From the NCBI RefSeq assembly GCF_902506555.1, contig NZ_LR732707.1, positions 1,426,804-1,490,803 of the forward strand: DNA of 64,000 bases, in the 5' to 3' direction. Position numbers and translations under genes: made by a program. Each line of letters begins with the position of its first letter. Position 1 is the stretch's first letter. This document shows, piece after piece, positions 1 through 9,803 of the stretch. Under the pieces are notes generated by a model. It was given only the letters and a program-made list of their open reading frames with translations. It searched no databases and had not been told where the DNA came from. Source of the stretch: Sphingorhabdus sp. 109 (GTDB lineage Bacteria > Pseudomonadota > Alphaproteobacteria > Sphingomonadales > Sphingomonadaceae).

Positions 1-1827
1 ATCCAGCAGGTCATCGATCAGCGCGTCCAGCATGTCCTGAGAAAGAAATGTTTCATGCGCTTTCATAATCCGCGGATGCAGGGTTTTTTGCGGGTCGTTG
101 CCGATGATCAGCTCTTCATAGAGCTTTTCGCCGGGGCGTAGCCCCACTTCGACAATTTCAATATCGCCGTCGGGATTGGTCTCGTTGCGAACCGTCAAAC
201 CGGAGAGCCGCACCAATGTTTCGGCAAGGTCTTGGATTTTCACCAGCTTGCCCATGTCCAGCACAAAAACTTCTCCGCCCTTGGCCATGCCGGCCGCCTG
301 GATCACCAGTTGCGCCGCCTCGGGGATGGTCATGAAATAGCGGGTGACTTTGCGATCGGTCAGGGTGATCGGGCCGCCCTGCTCGATCTGCTTGCGGAAA
401 AGCGGTACGACGGAGCCGCTGGAGCCCAGGACATTGCCGAAACGCACCATGGAGAATCTGGTGTCGTCTGCACCGTCGGCAAAATTCTGGACTATCTGTT
501 CGGCAGCCCGCTTGGTCGCCCCCATGACATTGGTCGGGCGCACAGCCTTGTCGGTGCTGATCAGGATGAAATCCTTGACCTTGGTAGCTTTTGCAGCGGC
601 AGCCAGAGCTTTTGTTCCCAATATATTGTTGCGGATGCCTTCGATAGGATTGGCCTCGACCAGCGGTACATGCTTGTAAGCGGCGGCATGGAAAACGGTG
701 TCAGGCTTCCACAGGCCGAGTATTTCATCCAGCCTTTTGGTATCGACGACCGAACCGAGAACGGGGATCAGTTCCAGATTCACCGCAGCCTGACTGGCAA
801 CGAGTTTTTTCAGTTCCTTCTCGATTTCATAAAGCGCGAATTCGGAGATATCCAGCATCACCAGGCGACGGGCACCCGATCTCGCGATCTGCCGGCACAA
901 CTCACCCCCGATTGATCCACCGGCCCCCGTAACCAATACCGTCTTTCCGACAATCGTCCGCCCGAACAGCAGTTCATTGGGCTTGACCGGTTCACGTCCG
1001 AGCAAATCTTCAATTTCCAGTTCGCGAATATCACTGAAGGCGATTTTTCCGGAGATTATTTCCTGCATGTTCGGCAATGTCTGGACATGCACCGTGAACT
1101 CGCGGACCTGGTCGACGATTGCCCGGCGCTTTCTCCGGCTGATCCGCGGCAGGGCGAGCAGAATGTCGGTGATTTCATATTTGCGGATCAGATCAGGAAG
1201 ATGACCGCTCCAGAAGACCTTGTCGCCATCCAGCCGCTGTCCATTCAGCCGGTGATCGTCATCAATATAGCCGCGAAGCCGCATGGCGGGTTCCGACCGC
1301 ATTGATGCCGCTAATTGCTGGCCGGCACTGCCTGCTCCGTAGATCAGTACGTTTCTTACCACACCGGCGAACCTGTTCCGGCCGAGGATATCGACCATGA
1401 GATAGCGTCCGGCGACCCTGGAAAAGCCGACAAGGATGAAAAATACCACTGGCTGGATGAGCCCGATGGTCCGTGGCACACCGTCCATTCCGGCAACCGC
1501 AAATGCAATGGCCGTCACCACTGAATAGAATGCGAATGCACGCACCAATGTTCGCATCATGCCGGTACCGGCATAGCGGAAAATGGCATTATATACGCCA
1601 CTCAGAATAAAAATCGGGATCATCAGCAACAGGCAGACCAGCACGGTTTTCTGAATGGCGATATCCCACAAGACCCAGACACCGATGCGCAGGGAATAAG
1701 CGATCCAGATCGACTGCACGCAAAGCAAGACGTCCAGCAAAAGTACGATTGCTCTTTTTTTCCATCGTGACAGCTGGGCTATTCTTTCCAGCAACGACGT
1801 TATGACGGCTGTGACATTCTCGATCAT
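1..1827 (-). CDS. FlaA1/CapD/WbpM-family nucleoside-diphosphate-sugar dehydratase/epimerase (3' end outside window)
   Basis: The frame is open from an ATG at 1827 to the window edge, giving 609 visible residues; family members run to about 620-650, so only a short C-terminus is missing. The N-terminus has four hydrophobic segments, then a first Rossmann fold (GAGSAG), then a second SDR-type Rossmann fold (GAGGSIG). The SDR active site reads STDKAVRPTNVMGATKR, where Met replaces the usual Tyr, as in WbpM/PglF UDP-GlcNAc 4,6-dehydratases. The product is probably a membrane-anchored enzyme making a 6-deoxy-4-keto amino sugar for surface polysaccharide. It is divergent from manA, and the neighbouring ManA/ManC and WecB/WecC support that pathway. 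The exact sugar product cannot be told from sequence. Confidence 0.9.
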   Translation of the reverse strand, partial: MIENVTAVITSLLERIAQLSRWKKRAIVLLLDVLLCVQSIWIAYSLRIGVWVLWDIAIQKTVLVCLLLMIPIFILSGVYNAIFRYAGTGMMRTLVRAFAFYSVVTAIAFAVAGMDGVPRTIGLIQPVVFFILVGFSRVAGRYLMVDILGRNRFAGVVRNVLIYGAGSAGQQLAASMRSEPAMRLRGYIDDDHRLNGQRLDGDKVFWSGHLPDLIRKYEITDILLALPRISRRKRRAIVDQVREFTVHVQTLPNMQEIISGKIAFSDIRELEIEDLLGREPVKPNELLFGRTIVGKTVLVTGAGGSIGGELCRQIARSGARRLVMLDISEFALYEIEKELKKLVASQAAVNLELIPVLGSVVDTKRLDEILGLWKPDTVFHAAAYKHVPLVEANPIEGIRNNILGTKALAAAAKATKVKDFILISTDKAVRPTNVMGATKRAAEQIVQNFADGADDTRFSMVRFGNVLGSSGSVVPLFRKQIEQGGPITLTDRKVTRYFMTIPEAAQLVIQAAGMAKGGEVFVLDMGKLVKIQDLAETLVRLSGLTVRNETNPDGDIEIVEVGLRPGEKLYEELIIGNDPQKTLHPRIMKAHETFLSQDMLDALIDDLLD

Positions 1828-2155
1828 GTGGCTCTCAAAGCTGGCTTTTGGATTCTTGAAGCTGCAACGCCGAAACAGGCATTTACCCAACAGGCGCTGT
1901 TTAGCCAACAACTTAAAGCAACTAATATTCTGTTATCCAAAAGACGGCAGTGCCTCTCTGCCCAACCAGCCAGAAACCTGAAATTATGCAGATCAAACTG
2001 TCTTTGGGCCGGAAAATTCCGAAAGACATCCGCCTTGGTCAGCAACAGAAACGTAGCGGACACCTTGCGAGCCATTTACAATCCACTCGAATTTGCGCAA
2101 ACAGATCCCGTGGATGCGAGTATCGATTGAAACCAGTGAGCGCTAATTTCAGAAT
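1828..2155. other. divergent intergenic region, no gene seen
   Basis: This stretch lies between the divergent starts of the FlaA1/CapD-type gene and manA, so promoters for both should lie here. Overlapping short open frames on both strands lack a convincing ribosome binding site or protein-like composition. I see no clear operator, hairpin or small RNA. Confidence 0.5.
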
Positions 2156-2959
2156 ATGAAGCTGAAGAGAAAATTTGTCGAGAAGCCTTGGGGGCAGGAA
2201 GGCCTGCCCGACATATTCAATGGCGGGAACGGCAAGAAGATTGGCGAAATCTGGTATGAAGCGCCAAAGGGTATCTCGCCGCAGTTGCTGGTGAAATATC
2301 TGTTCACCAGCGAAAAACTGTCCGTTCAGGTCCACCCCAATGACCGGCAGGCGCGCAGGGTCGGGTTTCCCCATGGCAAAGACGAATGCTGGTATATCCT
2401 AGACGCGGAACCGGATGCCATTCTCGGCCTTGGATTGAAGAAAAGCGTCAGCGCGACCAAATTGAAAACTGCGGCAATATTGGGCGAGATTGAACAACTT
2501 CTTGACTGGAAGCCGGTCAAGAAGGGAGATTTTTTCCATGTGCCGGCCGGTACGATCCACGCCATCGGCCCGGGAATTTCACTTGTCGAAGTCCAGCGAA
2601 ACGTGGATATCACATACCGTATGTATGACTATGGCCGGCCACGCGAACTGCATCTGGACGAAGCGATCGGCGTGGCCAAGTTGGCCCCTTATGACATGAA
2701 ATATGCAAGCGAGATTGCGCCTGACGAGACCGGCAGCTTCATCAGCAATGCCCCGATCGGACTGTTTCAGATTATCGGCACAGACGATGGGATCGTTGCG
2801 GAGACCGCAAGCAAGGAATGGCAGGTCATTCCGCTGGAAGGTTCCGTTACCGTCCGCGGCAAGCTTATCAAGGCGGGAGAATGCGGCATCTGTGCGCATT
2901 ATTCCGATATTGATCTGGCCAAAAACAAAAAAACCCTCATCGCCTGCGTGACAGGTTGA
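2156..2959 (+). CDS. manA: class I mannose-6-phosphate isomerase
   Basis: The 267-residue protein interconverts fructose-6-P and mannose-6-P, the entry to GDP-mannose. It is of the short type I phosphomannose isomerase class. Zinc-site motifs are visible: QVHPND near residue 58, then an acidic DECWYIL segment near 75, and PAGTIHAIGPG near 130. The N-terminal KPWGQE is typical of the family. It sits directly upstream of the guanylyltransferase gene (4-10 nt gap), so the two are almost certainly co-transcribed. No phosphomannomutase, the step between them, is present in this window. Confidence 0.9.
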   Translation: MKLKRKFVEKPWGQEGLPDIFNGGNGKKIGEIWYEAPKGISPQLLVKYLFTSEKLSVQVHPNDRQARRVGFPHGKDECWYILDAEPDAILGLGLKKSVSATKLKTAAILGEIEQLLDWKPVKKGDFFHVPAGTIHAIGPGISLVEVQRNVDITYRMYDYGRPRELHLDEAIGVAKLAPYDMKYASEIAPDETGSFISNAPIGLFQIIGTDDGIVAETASKEWQVIPLEGSVTVRGKLIKAGECGICAHYSDIDLAKNKKTLIACVTG

Positions 2960-2963
2960 GATA

Positions 2964-4037
2964 GTGACCATGCATTCAAATCCGCTGATAACGCCCGTCA
3001 TCCTGTCCGGTGGTTCCGGCACAAGGCTATGGCCGCTTTCGACCCCGGAAAAGCCGAAGCAGTTTCTCAACCTGTTCGGCCCGCTGAGCATGTTTCAACT
3101 GACCCTCCAGCGCTGTGCGGACCAGAGCCTGTACCGCAATCCGGTCATCGTGGGTTCTGCCAGCCATATCGAACTTCTCCGGGACCAGATGCAGGAAGTC
3201 GGCGTGATGTCCGGCGATATCATCCTCGAGCCCTGCCCTCGCAATACCGCTCCTGCGATCGCCCTCGCCGCGCTGTCGGCTGAAAATCCGACGGATCTGT
3301 TGCTGGTGATGCCGAGCGACCATATGATCGAAAATCTCGCAGCCTTCCGCAAATCCGTGATTGCCTCGATACCGGTTGCGCAATCCCGCTGGCTGGTGAC
3401 ATTCGGTATCGAAGCCACCGGCCCGGCGACCGGATATGGATATATCAAGCAGGGCGACAGAATTGTCGGCAGCGCCAGAAGCCTGTCGGCCAGAAAATTT
3501 GTCGAAAAACCGAACCGGGAAAATGCGGAAAAAATGCTGGCGGAAGGCGGCTATCACTGGAACGCCGGGATATTCCTGTTCCGAGCCGACAGCTATCTGG
3601 CGGCGATGGAACAATATGCTCCGGAAATTCTCGCCGCCTGCCGGTCTGCCATGGACAGGCACCAAAGCGACGGGGATATTTGCTATCCCGATCGGGATGC
3701 ATTTGCCTCGGCCCCGTCCGACTCCATCGACTATGCAATCATGGAAAGGGCGGACAAAGTGGCGGTGACCCCCGTCAATCCCGGCTGGTCGGATGTGGGA
3801 AGCTGGGATGCCCTTTTCGACATCTCGAACAAGGACGAACATTCAAACGCGATCGTCGGCAATGCGGTGGCTATCGATTCCGGCAACAATCTGATTCACA
3901 GCGAAGACATCCAGGTTGCGGTTCACGGCGTGAATGACCTGATCATTGTAACCCACGGCAATAAAGTCATGATCCTGCCGCGCGGCCAGTCGCAAAATGT
4001 CAAAGAGATTGCGCAGACGGTTGAGGCCGAAGACTAG
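2964..4037 (+). CDS. manC: mannose-1-phosphate guanylyltransferase (GDP-mannose pyrophosphorylase)
   Basis: This nucleotidyltransferase converts mannose-1-P and GTP to GDP-mannose. It has 357 residues; the signature LSGGSGTRLWPLS is near the N-terminus, with FVEKP near residue 180 and the NAGIFLF and SDVGSWDAL segments further on. It lacks the C-terminal isomerase domain of bifunctional ManC/AlgA enzymes, consistent with the separate ManA encoded just upstream. The frame opens with GTG at 2964, with ATG at 2970 as alternative. The GGTTGAG at 2953-2959 is better spaced for the ATG. Confidence 0.93.
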   Translation: MTMHSNPLITPVILSGGSGTRLWPLSTPEKPKQFLNLFGPLSMFQLTLQRCADQSLYRNPVIVGSASHIELLRDQMQEVGVMSGDIILEPCPRNTAPAIALAALSAENPTDLLLVMPSDHMIENLAAFRKSVIASIPVAQSRWLVTFGIEATGPATGYGYIKQGDRIVGSARSLSARKFVEKPNRENAEKMLAEGGYHWNAGIFLFRADSYLAAMEQYAPEILAACRSAMDRHQSDGDICYPDRDAFASAPSDSIDYAIMERADKVAVTPVNPGWSDVGSWDALFDISNKDEHSNAIVGNAVAIDSGNNLIHSEDIQVAVHGVNDLIIVTHGNKVMILPRGQSQNVKEIAQTVEAED

Positions 4038-4043
4038 ACGGGT

Positions 4044-4064
4044 CAGGCATTCCTACCCTGCCTG
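4044..4064. terminator. weak hairpin between convergent genes
   Basis: CAGGCA pairs with TGCCTG across a 9-nt loop in the 34-nt gap between manC and the convergent membrane protein. There is no T-run on either side, so a terminator role rests on position only. Confidence 0.28.
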
Positions 4065-4071
4065 CCAAGCG

Positions 4072-4416
4072 CTAGTTTCTGTCGCCATCGGCCTTACCGG
4101 TCAGCCAATCCGGCCAGAACCGCGCGATCATCAAAAATAATGTCGGCAACAGCAATGTATTCCAGATATCGCTGACCGCTTCGTCAATGTAGGAAATCTT
4201 CCGATCCTGCGGGGCGTCGATCTGACTAAAATCATAAAATTCATTGGCAAAAGCCGCGACCGCGACGAACAGCCATGGCACCGGACTAGCCAGCGATCGC
4301 CGACAGACGAGGGCCGCAGCCAGCTGAACCCCGATGCCCGCGTAAATATGCAGCGAATCGCGCGGCAGTCCGGTTGACAGTTCCAGCCAGTTTTTGATTT
4401 CAAACCAATCCATCAT
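4072..4416 (-). CDS. small membrane protein of unknown function
   Basis: The product is about 114 residues with three likely membrane segments (around residues 24-40, 48-62 and 85-103) and an acidic stretch between the last two. It begins at one of the tandem GTG-ATG-ATG codons at 4419-4411; the ATG at 4416 is taken here and no strong ribosome binding site decides it. It is convergent with manC and divergent from wecB. I do not recognise a named family, and no function is assigned. Confidence 0.6.
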   Translation of the reverse strand: MMDWFEIKNWLELSTGLPRDSLHIYAGIGVQLAAALVCRRSLASPVPWLFVAVAAFANEFYDFSQIDAPQDRKISYIDEAVSDIWNTLLLPTLFLMIARFWPDWLTGKADGDRN

Positions 4417-4508
4417 CACGCGATTGGGCTAGCCGGAGATCGGGGTCAACGATTATCGCAGATGATATCATTATGAAAATTTTAGCCAAACGCGTTTAGG
4501 CAGCCGGA

Positions 4509-5654
4509 ATGACAAAAGAGACGATGAGAAAACCCAAAATATTGACCGTTTTCGGCACCAGACCGGAAGCCATCAAATTGTTTCCTGTGGTTCAGGCATT
4601 GTCCGGACGAACCGGTCTGGAAACCGTGACCTGCGTAACCGCCCAGCACCGGGAAATGCTCGACCAGGTGATGGATATTGCCGATATCCGCCCGGACTTC
4701 GACCTCGATTTGATGAAGGCCAACCAGAACCTCGACGATCTTACCGGCAGGCTTTTGTCGGGGATCGGCCAGATACTGGACGAGACAAAGCCGCAGCGGG
4801 TCGTGGTCCAGGGCGATACGGCCACCGCAATGTGCGGCGCGCTGGCCGCTTATTATCGCCAGATTCCCGTCAGCCATGTCGAAGCGGGCCTGCGCAGTTA
4901 CAATATCTATCATCCCTGGCCGGAAGAGGTAAACCGCAAGATCATCGGCACGATTGCCGATCAGCATTTCGCCCCGACGAAGACATCCGCCGACGCTCTG
5001 GCAAAAGAGAATATTCCGGCGGATCAGATATATATCACCGGCAATACCGTGATTGATGCGCTTCTAGCCACCGTCAAAAAATATAAAGATTCCGATAGCC
5101 TGGGCCAGAGTCTTGCCGAGTTATATGAAAAATTTTGCGATCGGAAAATCATCGGTGTAACCAGCCATCGGCGGGAAAATCTGGGCGACGGACTGACCAA
5201 TATTGCCAGCGCGCTCCGGACAATCGCGAAGCGAAACGATGTTGCGCTGATTTTTCCGGTGCATCTCAATCCGAAAGTCCGCACGATCATGCAGGATGCC
5301 CTGGACGGCCTTGACAATGTCGCGATGATCGAGCCGCTTGACTATCCGAATTTTGTCAGCCTGCTCAACCATTGCCACTTCATGATGACCGACAGCGGCG
5401 GTGTACAGGAAGAGGCGCCGGCGCTCGGCAAACCGGTGCTGGTGATGCGCGACACAACCGAGCGGCCGGAAGGCGTCGAGGCCGGTACCGCCAAGCTGGT
5501 CGGAACCGATGAAGCGGTGCTGGTAGCGGAAGCGAGCAGGCTTCTGGATGACGAGGCGCATTATCTCGCCATGGCACGGGCCCACAATCCCTTTGGCGAC
5601 GGCACGGCCAGCCGGCAGATTGCCGACATAATCGAAGACAGCCTTGCCACCTGA
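4509..5654 (+). CDS. wecB: UDP-N-acetylglucosamine 2-epimerase (non-hydrolysing)
   Basis: The protein makes UDP-ManNAc from UDP-GlcNAc in the cytoplasm. It has 381 residues, the usual family length. Visible motifs are GTRPEAIKLFPVV near the N-terminus, VQGDTATA near residue 99, HVEAGLRS near 125, SHRRENLGDG near 218 and TDSGGVQEEAPALGKPVLV near 296, all diagnostic of the GT-B-fold epimerases. It is followed about 100 nt later by the UDP-ManNAc dehydrogenase gene, so the two form a UDP-ManNAcA module. Confidence 0.94.
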   Translation: MTKETMRKPKILTVFGTRPEAIKLFPVVQALSGRTGLETVTCVTAQHREMLDQVMDIADIRPDFDLDLMKANQNLDDLTGRLLSGIGQILDETKPQRVVVQGDTATAMCGALAAYYRQIPVSHVEAGLRSYNIYHPWPEEVNRKIIGTIADQHFAPTKTSADALAKENIPADQIYITGNTVIDALLATVKKYKDSDSLGQSLAELYEKFCDRKIIGVTSHRRENLGDGLTNIASALRTIAKRNDVALIFPVHLNPKVRTIMQDALDGLDNVAMIEPLDYPNFVSLLNHCHFMMTDSGGVQEEAPALGKPVLVMRDTTERPEGVEAGTAKLVGTDEAVLVAEASRLLDDEAHYLAMARAHNPFGDGTASRQIADIIEDSLAT

Positions 5655-5757
5655 ATATTTTTCAGGCCATCCGTATATTTCCTAAATATTTACAATGATT
5701 GGCTAGGCAATCGGCAGAAAACGCGCCGGATCGGCGCACTGTGGAGTGGCCTCTCAT

Positions 5758-7056
5758 ATGTTATCGGAAGAAAAACCAAGCGTCTGCGTCATGGGTCTCG
5801 GCTATATTGGCCTGCCAACCGCTGCCGTTATCGCCCGTTCAGGATGCCCGGTGCTCGGCATCGACGTCAACGAACAGGTCGTCGAAACGATCAATTCGGG
5901 TCGCATCCATATCGAGGAAGTGGATCTGGACGGACTGGTACAAGGCGTTGTTTCGCGCGGCACGCTGCGCGCCTCGCTGCTTGTCGAACCGTCCGATGTC
6001 TTTGTGATCGCCGTCCCGACGCCTTTTGGCGCCGACCATATCCCGGACACCAGCTATGTGATGGAAGCGGCCACCAATATCGCCGCGGCGCTGAAAGCGG
6101 GTGACACCGTGATTCTGGAGTCTACGTGCCCCGTCGGTACCACCGAGAAGATGCGGGACCTGATCGCGAAATTGCGTCCGGACCTGAAAATTCCCGGCCT
6201 GTCCAACGAGATACCCGATATCGCCATCGCCTACTGCCCTGAACGGGTGCTGCCGGGCAAGATACTCGAGGAACTGATCCAGAATGACCGCAGCATCGGT
6301 GGTATCACGCCGCGGTGCGCGCGCAAGGCACTCGGATTTTACCGCCGCTTCGTGCGCGGCGAACTGGTGACAACATCGGCGCGCGCCGCCGAAATGACGA
6401 AATTGGTCGAGAATAGCTATCGCGATGTCAATATTGCCTTCGCCAACGAGCTGTCGATCATCGCCGATCATATGGATCTGGATGTGTGGGAAGTTATCCG
6501 CCTCGCCAACCGTCACCCTCGGGTCAACATTCTGCAACCCGGTCCCGGCGTCGGCGGCCATTGTATCGCGGTCGACCCCTGGTTCATCATCCACAGCGCA
6601 CCCGAACAGTCGCCGTTGATCCGCATCGCTCGCGATGTGAATGACGGCAAGACCGGCCATGTCCTCGAACAGGCTTCGCTGCTGATCGACGAATTGCCCG
6701 GGGTTGCCGTCGCCTGTTTCGGTCTGGCGTTCAAAGCGAATATCGATGATTTCCGCGAGAGCCCTGCCCTGAAGATCGCCGCCAAACTGGCGCGGCGCTA
6801 TGGCGGCAGGATAAAGATCGTCGAGCCCTATGCCAGCGAACTGCCAGCCGCGTTCGAGGGCACCGGCGCGGAACTGATCGACATCGACCAGGCGCTGGAA
6901 AACTGCCCGATCATGATCACGCTTACCGATCACGACATGTTCAAATCGATCCCGCTCGACGAGCGCGCCGACAAGGTCGTCTATGACACGCGCGGAATCT
7001 GGCCGGACCAGCCGGACAACCGGGACGCGGTCAGCGGGCTCCGACTGGCCAGCTGA
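5758..7056 (+). CDS. wecC: UDP-N-acetyl-D-mannosamine dehydrogenase
   Basis: This NAD-dependent nucleotide-sugar dehydrogenase should oxidise UDP-ManNAc to UDP-ManNAcA. It has about 432 residues. The N-terminal Rossmann motif is GLGYIGLPTA, the central ESTCPVGTTEKM follows, and the catalytic-cysteine segment is GPGVGGHCIAVDPWF. The C-terminal GLAFKANIDDFRESPALK is also typical. An in-frame GTG exists at 5746, but the GGAG at 5743-5746 overlaps it and is properly spaced for the ATG at 5758, which is preferred. A glucose-type UDP-sugar dehydrogenase is less likely given the adjacent wecB. Confidence 0.9.
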   Translation: MLSEEKPSVCVMGLGYIGLPTAAVIARSGCPVLGIDVNEQVVETINSGRIHIEEVDLDGLVQGVVSRGTLRASLLVEPSDVFVIAVPTPFGADHIPDTSYVMEAATNIAAALKAGDTVILESTCPVGTTEKMRDLIAKLRPDLKIPGLSNEIPDIAIAYCPERVLPGKILEELIQNDRSIGGITPRCARKALGFYRRFVRGELVTTSARAAEMTKLVENSYRDVNIAFANELSIIADHMDLDVWEVIRLANRHPRVNILQPGPGVGGHCIAVDPWFIIHSAPEQSPLIRIARDVNDGKTGHVLEQASLLIDELPGVAVACFGLAFKANIDDFRESPALKIAAKLARRYGGRIKIVEPYASELPAAFEGTGAELIDIDQALENCPIMITLTDHDMFKSIPLDERADKVVYDTRGIWPDQPDNRDAVSGLRLAS

Positions 7057-7065
7057 ACAGTCGAC

Positions 7066-8118
7066 TCAGGCTTTTTCGTAAACCGCCACCGTTTCCTCGG
7101 CTACCCGGTCCCAGTTGTAGCGCGCGCTGGCCACTGACTGCGCATCCCGGGTGTAGGCAGCACGTTTGCCGCTTGTCCAGGAGCGAACTTTCTCGATCGC
7201 CGCGATCCACTGATCCGGCGAATCAATATCTGCGACCAGGCCAATATCGGGCGTAACCACCTCTGCCAGACCGCTATGATCGGACGCAATGACAACAGCC
7301 CCGCAAGCGGCAGCTTCGGCGGCTACCAGTCCGAAACCTTCCTTGCCCAGACTGGGCACGATGACAGCCATGGCTTGTCCATATTCCGCCATCAGCTTTT
7401 CGGGTACGAGCTTGCCCAGATATTCGACCAGAGGCGAATCCAGCGTCTGCGCCTCCTTTTCATCCCAGATTGTGCCCGCAACCCTTATTCCCGGTGGAGA
7501 TTCCATCCGCGCCAGCACCTCGTTGACGACGAAGGACAAACCTTTGCTGGGCGTAATCCGGCCGGCAAAAAACAGACATCCGTTATGCGCATAAGTGACA
7601 TTATCGGAGCGCATATCCGTGGCGAGCGCGACCTTGTCTACATTCGCAAAGCCCAATTGCTCCGCCAGTTCGGCGATCCACGTGCTGTTGGCGATCAACC
7701 GTGACCGGCGCATCATCCGGGCACCGGTTTTGACATAGGCCGCATAAAGCCTGCCCGGGAGATTATTCTTTGTCGCTAGATTCAGGTCCGAACCGTGCGC
7801 CGACAATATGACGCGGCTCTGCGGATGGCGCAACGATGCGATCCAACCCAGCGGCCAGATCGCGACGTCGCCCAGATGCACGATTTTCGCCGGTCTGGCG
7901 AAAAGCAGACGGACCGCGGTCTTTACGCCGAAACCGATCAGCGCACCCACTGACGGAACAGCGCCATCGGCTTGTCCGGGCAGAGCGATTATGTCCAGCC
8001 GGTGGGTTTTGCCGAGTTCTTCCGTCAGGCGAAGACAATAGGTTTCCATCCCACCCATGGCCGGCGCCCATTTTCGGGTGATGAAGCGGACATCGTGTTC
8101 CTCTGGTTTTGCGCGCAC
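7066..8118 (-). CDS. family 4 glycosyltransferase
   Basis: This GT-B enzyme of about 350 residues is presumably cytoplasmic and adds a sugar to a lipid-linked glycan. The N-terminal part has a glycine-rich acceptor loop (APAMGGMETY). The C-terminal part has the nucleotide-sugar binding E-x7-E motif in EGFGLVAAEAAACG, followed by SDHSGLAEVV. The frame continues upstream into the preceding gene, but GGGAGG upstream of a GTG at 8118, two bases past the neighbour's TGA, marks the true start. It is the last gene of the minus-strand glycan block. Donor and acceptor are unknown. Confidence 0.87.
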   Translation of the reverse strand: MRAKPEEHDVRFITRKWAPAMGGMETYCLRLTEELGKTHRLDIIALPGQADGAVPSVGALIGFGVKTAVRLLFARPAKIVHLGDVAIWPLGWIASLRHPQSRVILSAHGSDLNLATKNNLPGRLYAAYVKTGARMMRRSRLIANSTWIAELAEQLGFANVDKVALATDMRSDNVTYAHNGCLFFAGRITPSKGLSFVVNEVLARMESPPGIRVAGTIWDEKEAQTLDSPLVEYLGKLVPEKLMAEYGQAMAVIVPSLGKEGFGLVAAEAAACGAVVIASDHSGLAEVVTPDIGLVADIDSPDQWIAAIEKVRSWTSGKRAAYTRDAQSVASARYNWDRVAEETVAVYEKA

Positions 8119-8120
8119 GA

Positions 8121-9767
8121 TCAAAATCCTCCCGCTATCGGTCCTTCCGGAAAATCTTCCGGCAGTTCCGGAACATGATCGAGCGCCCATAATTTGACGC
8201 AGCCGCCCTGTACAGGGCCCGCCAGATGCGTTCCTGCGGTGAGCGAAACACTATGCTGATCGGCGATATGTCGGCCGTCGATGACAAGATCGCCCCCATC
8301 GACCGAATAGACCCCGCTGCGGAATATGCGCAATTCTTGCTCTTCCCCCTGTGAGCAGACGTTTTTGCCCGCGATAAAAATCGTATCGCTGTAGCGCAGA
8401 AAATTGCTGCGCAGCGCCGCTACATCGCTGGCGGGCAACAGCGGGGCTGGTCCGTCAGTCTGATAGACCTGATCAAGCGCATCGCCGGTCGCGATGACAA
8501 AGGCGATCCGGCCGTCTTCTGTATCCCGGGCGATCTGACCCTCGCGCTCCTGCCAATAGCGACCCAGAGCGACCCCGGAGATAAGGGATCGGAATTGGCG
8601 CGGATATTCCGGCATATAGCTGGAATAGGACAGATAAGATGTCGGTTCGGGGAACAGGCGCTCAATCTCGCTGATCGTTGCCCGCTGCCGTTCGAGGGTG
8701 CCATAGGGCTCGTTCGCCAGCAGGAATGCCGGACCAAACAGACTGAAGATTATGACAGGCAAGAAGCCATAGCGCCTCACCAGCTGTGCCAGCACCGGCG
8801 TGATTGCTACGCAAACCGGTGGCAGCAGGAATGTAAAGAAATAGGGGAATGTGTTGCGGTAAAACAGGATGCAAAGCAATGGCCCGCACAGGCCCAACAA
8901 CAGGATTTTGATGTTTCTCGGCAATCCGCTCGCGACCGGAACAAGCAGGATGAGGCCGAGAGTCAGCAGCGGGGCCAGAGCCATCTCCGCAAGAACATAT
9001 CGTATCTGCTCAAACTCGAAGAAGCGCAGGAAACTGTCTATCTTGCCACCCAGACTGCTCCCCTGGGTTGAAGCCGCTGGCAGATTTGATCCGTGCAACC
9101 CGACGATCAGCGCAAACGCAAACATGGCTACGACCAGCACCGCCGTCGACCGATAAACGATATGGAACCGGCCATCGGTGGTGTCGCGCCACTGCAGATA
9201 TGCAACGGCGGCAAAGCACGGCGCGTAGAATACGCTTTTAATCGTAAGCGCCCCCGCGAGACCGACGAGCAGGCCCGACAGAATGACACGTTTCCAGGAA
9301 AATGAACCGAAAACCAGCAGAGAAAGTGCCCCCATCAGGGCGGCCGCCGCAACCGGATCGGGGCGGTAGGTAAAGGCGTTTGTAAAGACAAAACCTGCGG
9401 TCAGATAGACCAGCCCGGACAACAGGGCTGTTTCACCATCAACCAGCCGCCGAGATAGAAGCACAATACATCCGGTCGTAAACAACACGCAAGCCAGCAT
9501 GGCGATTCGGGCAATCTGGATTTGCGTGATCACGTTCTCGGCGGCCATCGCTGCCCAGCCAAACAACCGTACATGCAGGGATTGCAAACTGCCACTGAGC
9601 CGACCGTCGGCGAGTTCGTATATCTGTCCGAAGTGGAGAAACTCGTCCCAGTTTATCGCTTTCTGGAAGATCAGCCAGATCTGGCAGCACACAATTGCAA
9701 TCAGGACGCCTAAAATGAGGTATCTCTGTTTTGCGCTTTCAGCATTTTGCTCAGGGACAATATTCAT
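8121..9767 (-). CDS. GT-C fold membrane glycosyltransferase (ArnT/PMT-like)
   Basis: The polytopic protein has about 548 residues. Repeated hydrophobic segments fill its first 370 residues and a soluble domain follows. After the first membrane segment it carries WDEFLHF, the acidic first-loop motif of dolichyl/undecaprenyl-phosphate-dependent GT-C enzymes, and further on FTYRPDPVA. The likely role is transfer of a sugar from a polyprenyl-phosphate carrier on the periplasmic face. The ATG at 9767 is chosen over an upstream TTG at 9800. The gene lies within the co-directional GT2, flippase-like, sulfotransferase, GT-C, GT4 run. Confidence 0.8.
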   Translation of the reverse strand: MNIVPEQNAESAKQRYLILGVLIAIVCCQIWLIFQKAINWDEFLHFGQIYELADGRLSGSLQSLHVRLFGWAAMAAENVITQIQIARIAMLACVLFTTGCIVLLSRRLVDGETALLSGLVYLTAGFVFTNAFTYRPDPVAAAALMGALSLLVFGSFSWKRVILSGLLVGLAGALTIKSVFYAPCFAAVAYLQWRDTTDGRFHIVYRSTAVLVVAMFAFALIVGLHGSNLPAASTQGSSLGGKIDSFLRFFEFEQIRYVLAEMALAPLLTLGLILLVPVASGLPRNIKILLLGLCGPLLCILFYRNTFPYFFTFLLPPVCVAITPVLAQLVRRYGFLPVIIFSLFGPAFLLANEPYGTLERQRATISEIERLFPEPTSYLSYSSYMPEYPRQFRSLISGVALGRYWQEREGQIARDTEDGRIAFVIATGDALDQVYQTDGPAPLLPASDVAALRSNFLRYSDTIFIAGKNVCSQGEEQELRIFRSGVYSVDGGDLVIDGRHIADQHSVSLTAGTHLAGPVQGGCVKLWALDHVPELPEDFPEGPIAGGF

Positions 9768-9803
9768 CGGGCGATCTCGATCCACAGGCTGGGCTGGCAA
9801 ATA

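Noticed and set aside
5839-6933. 364-residue open frame opposite wecC
   Set aside because: Antisense to a gene with clear dehydrogenase motifs.
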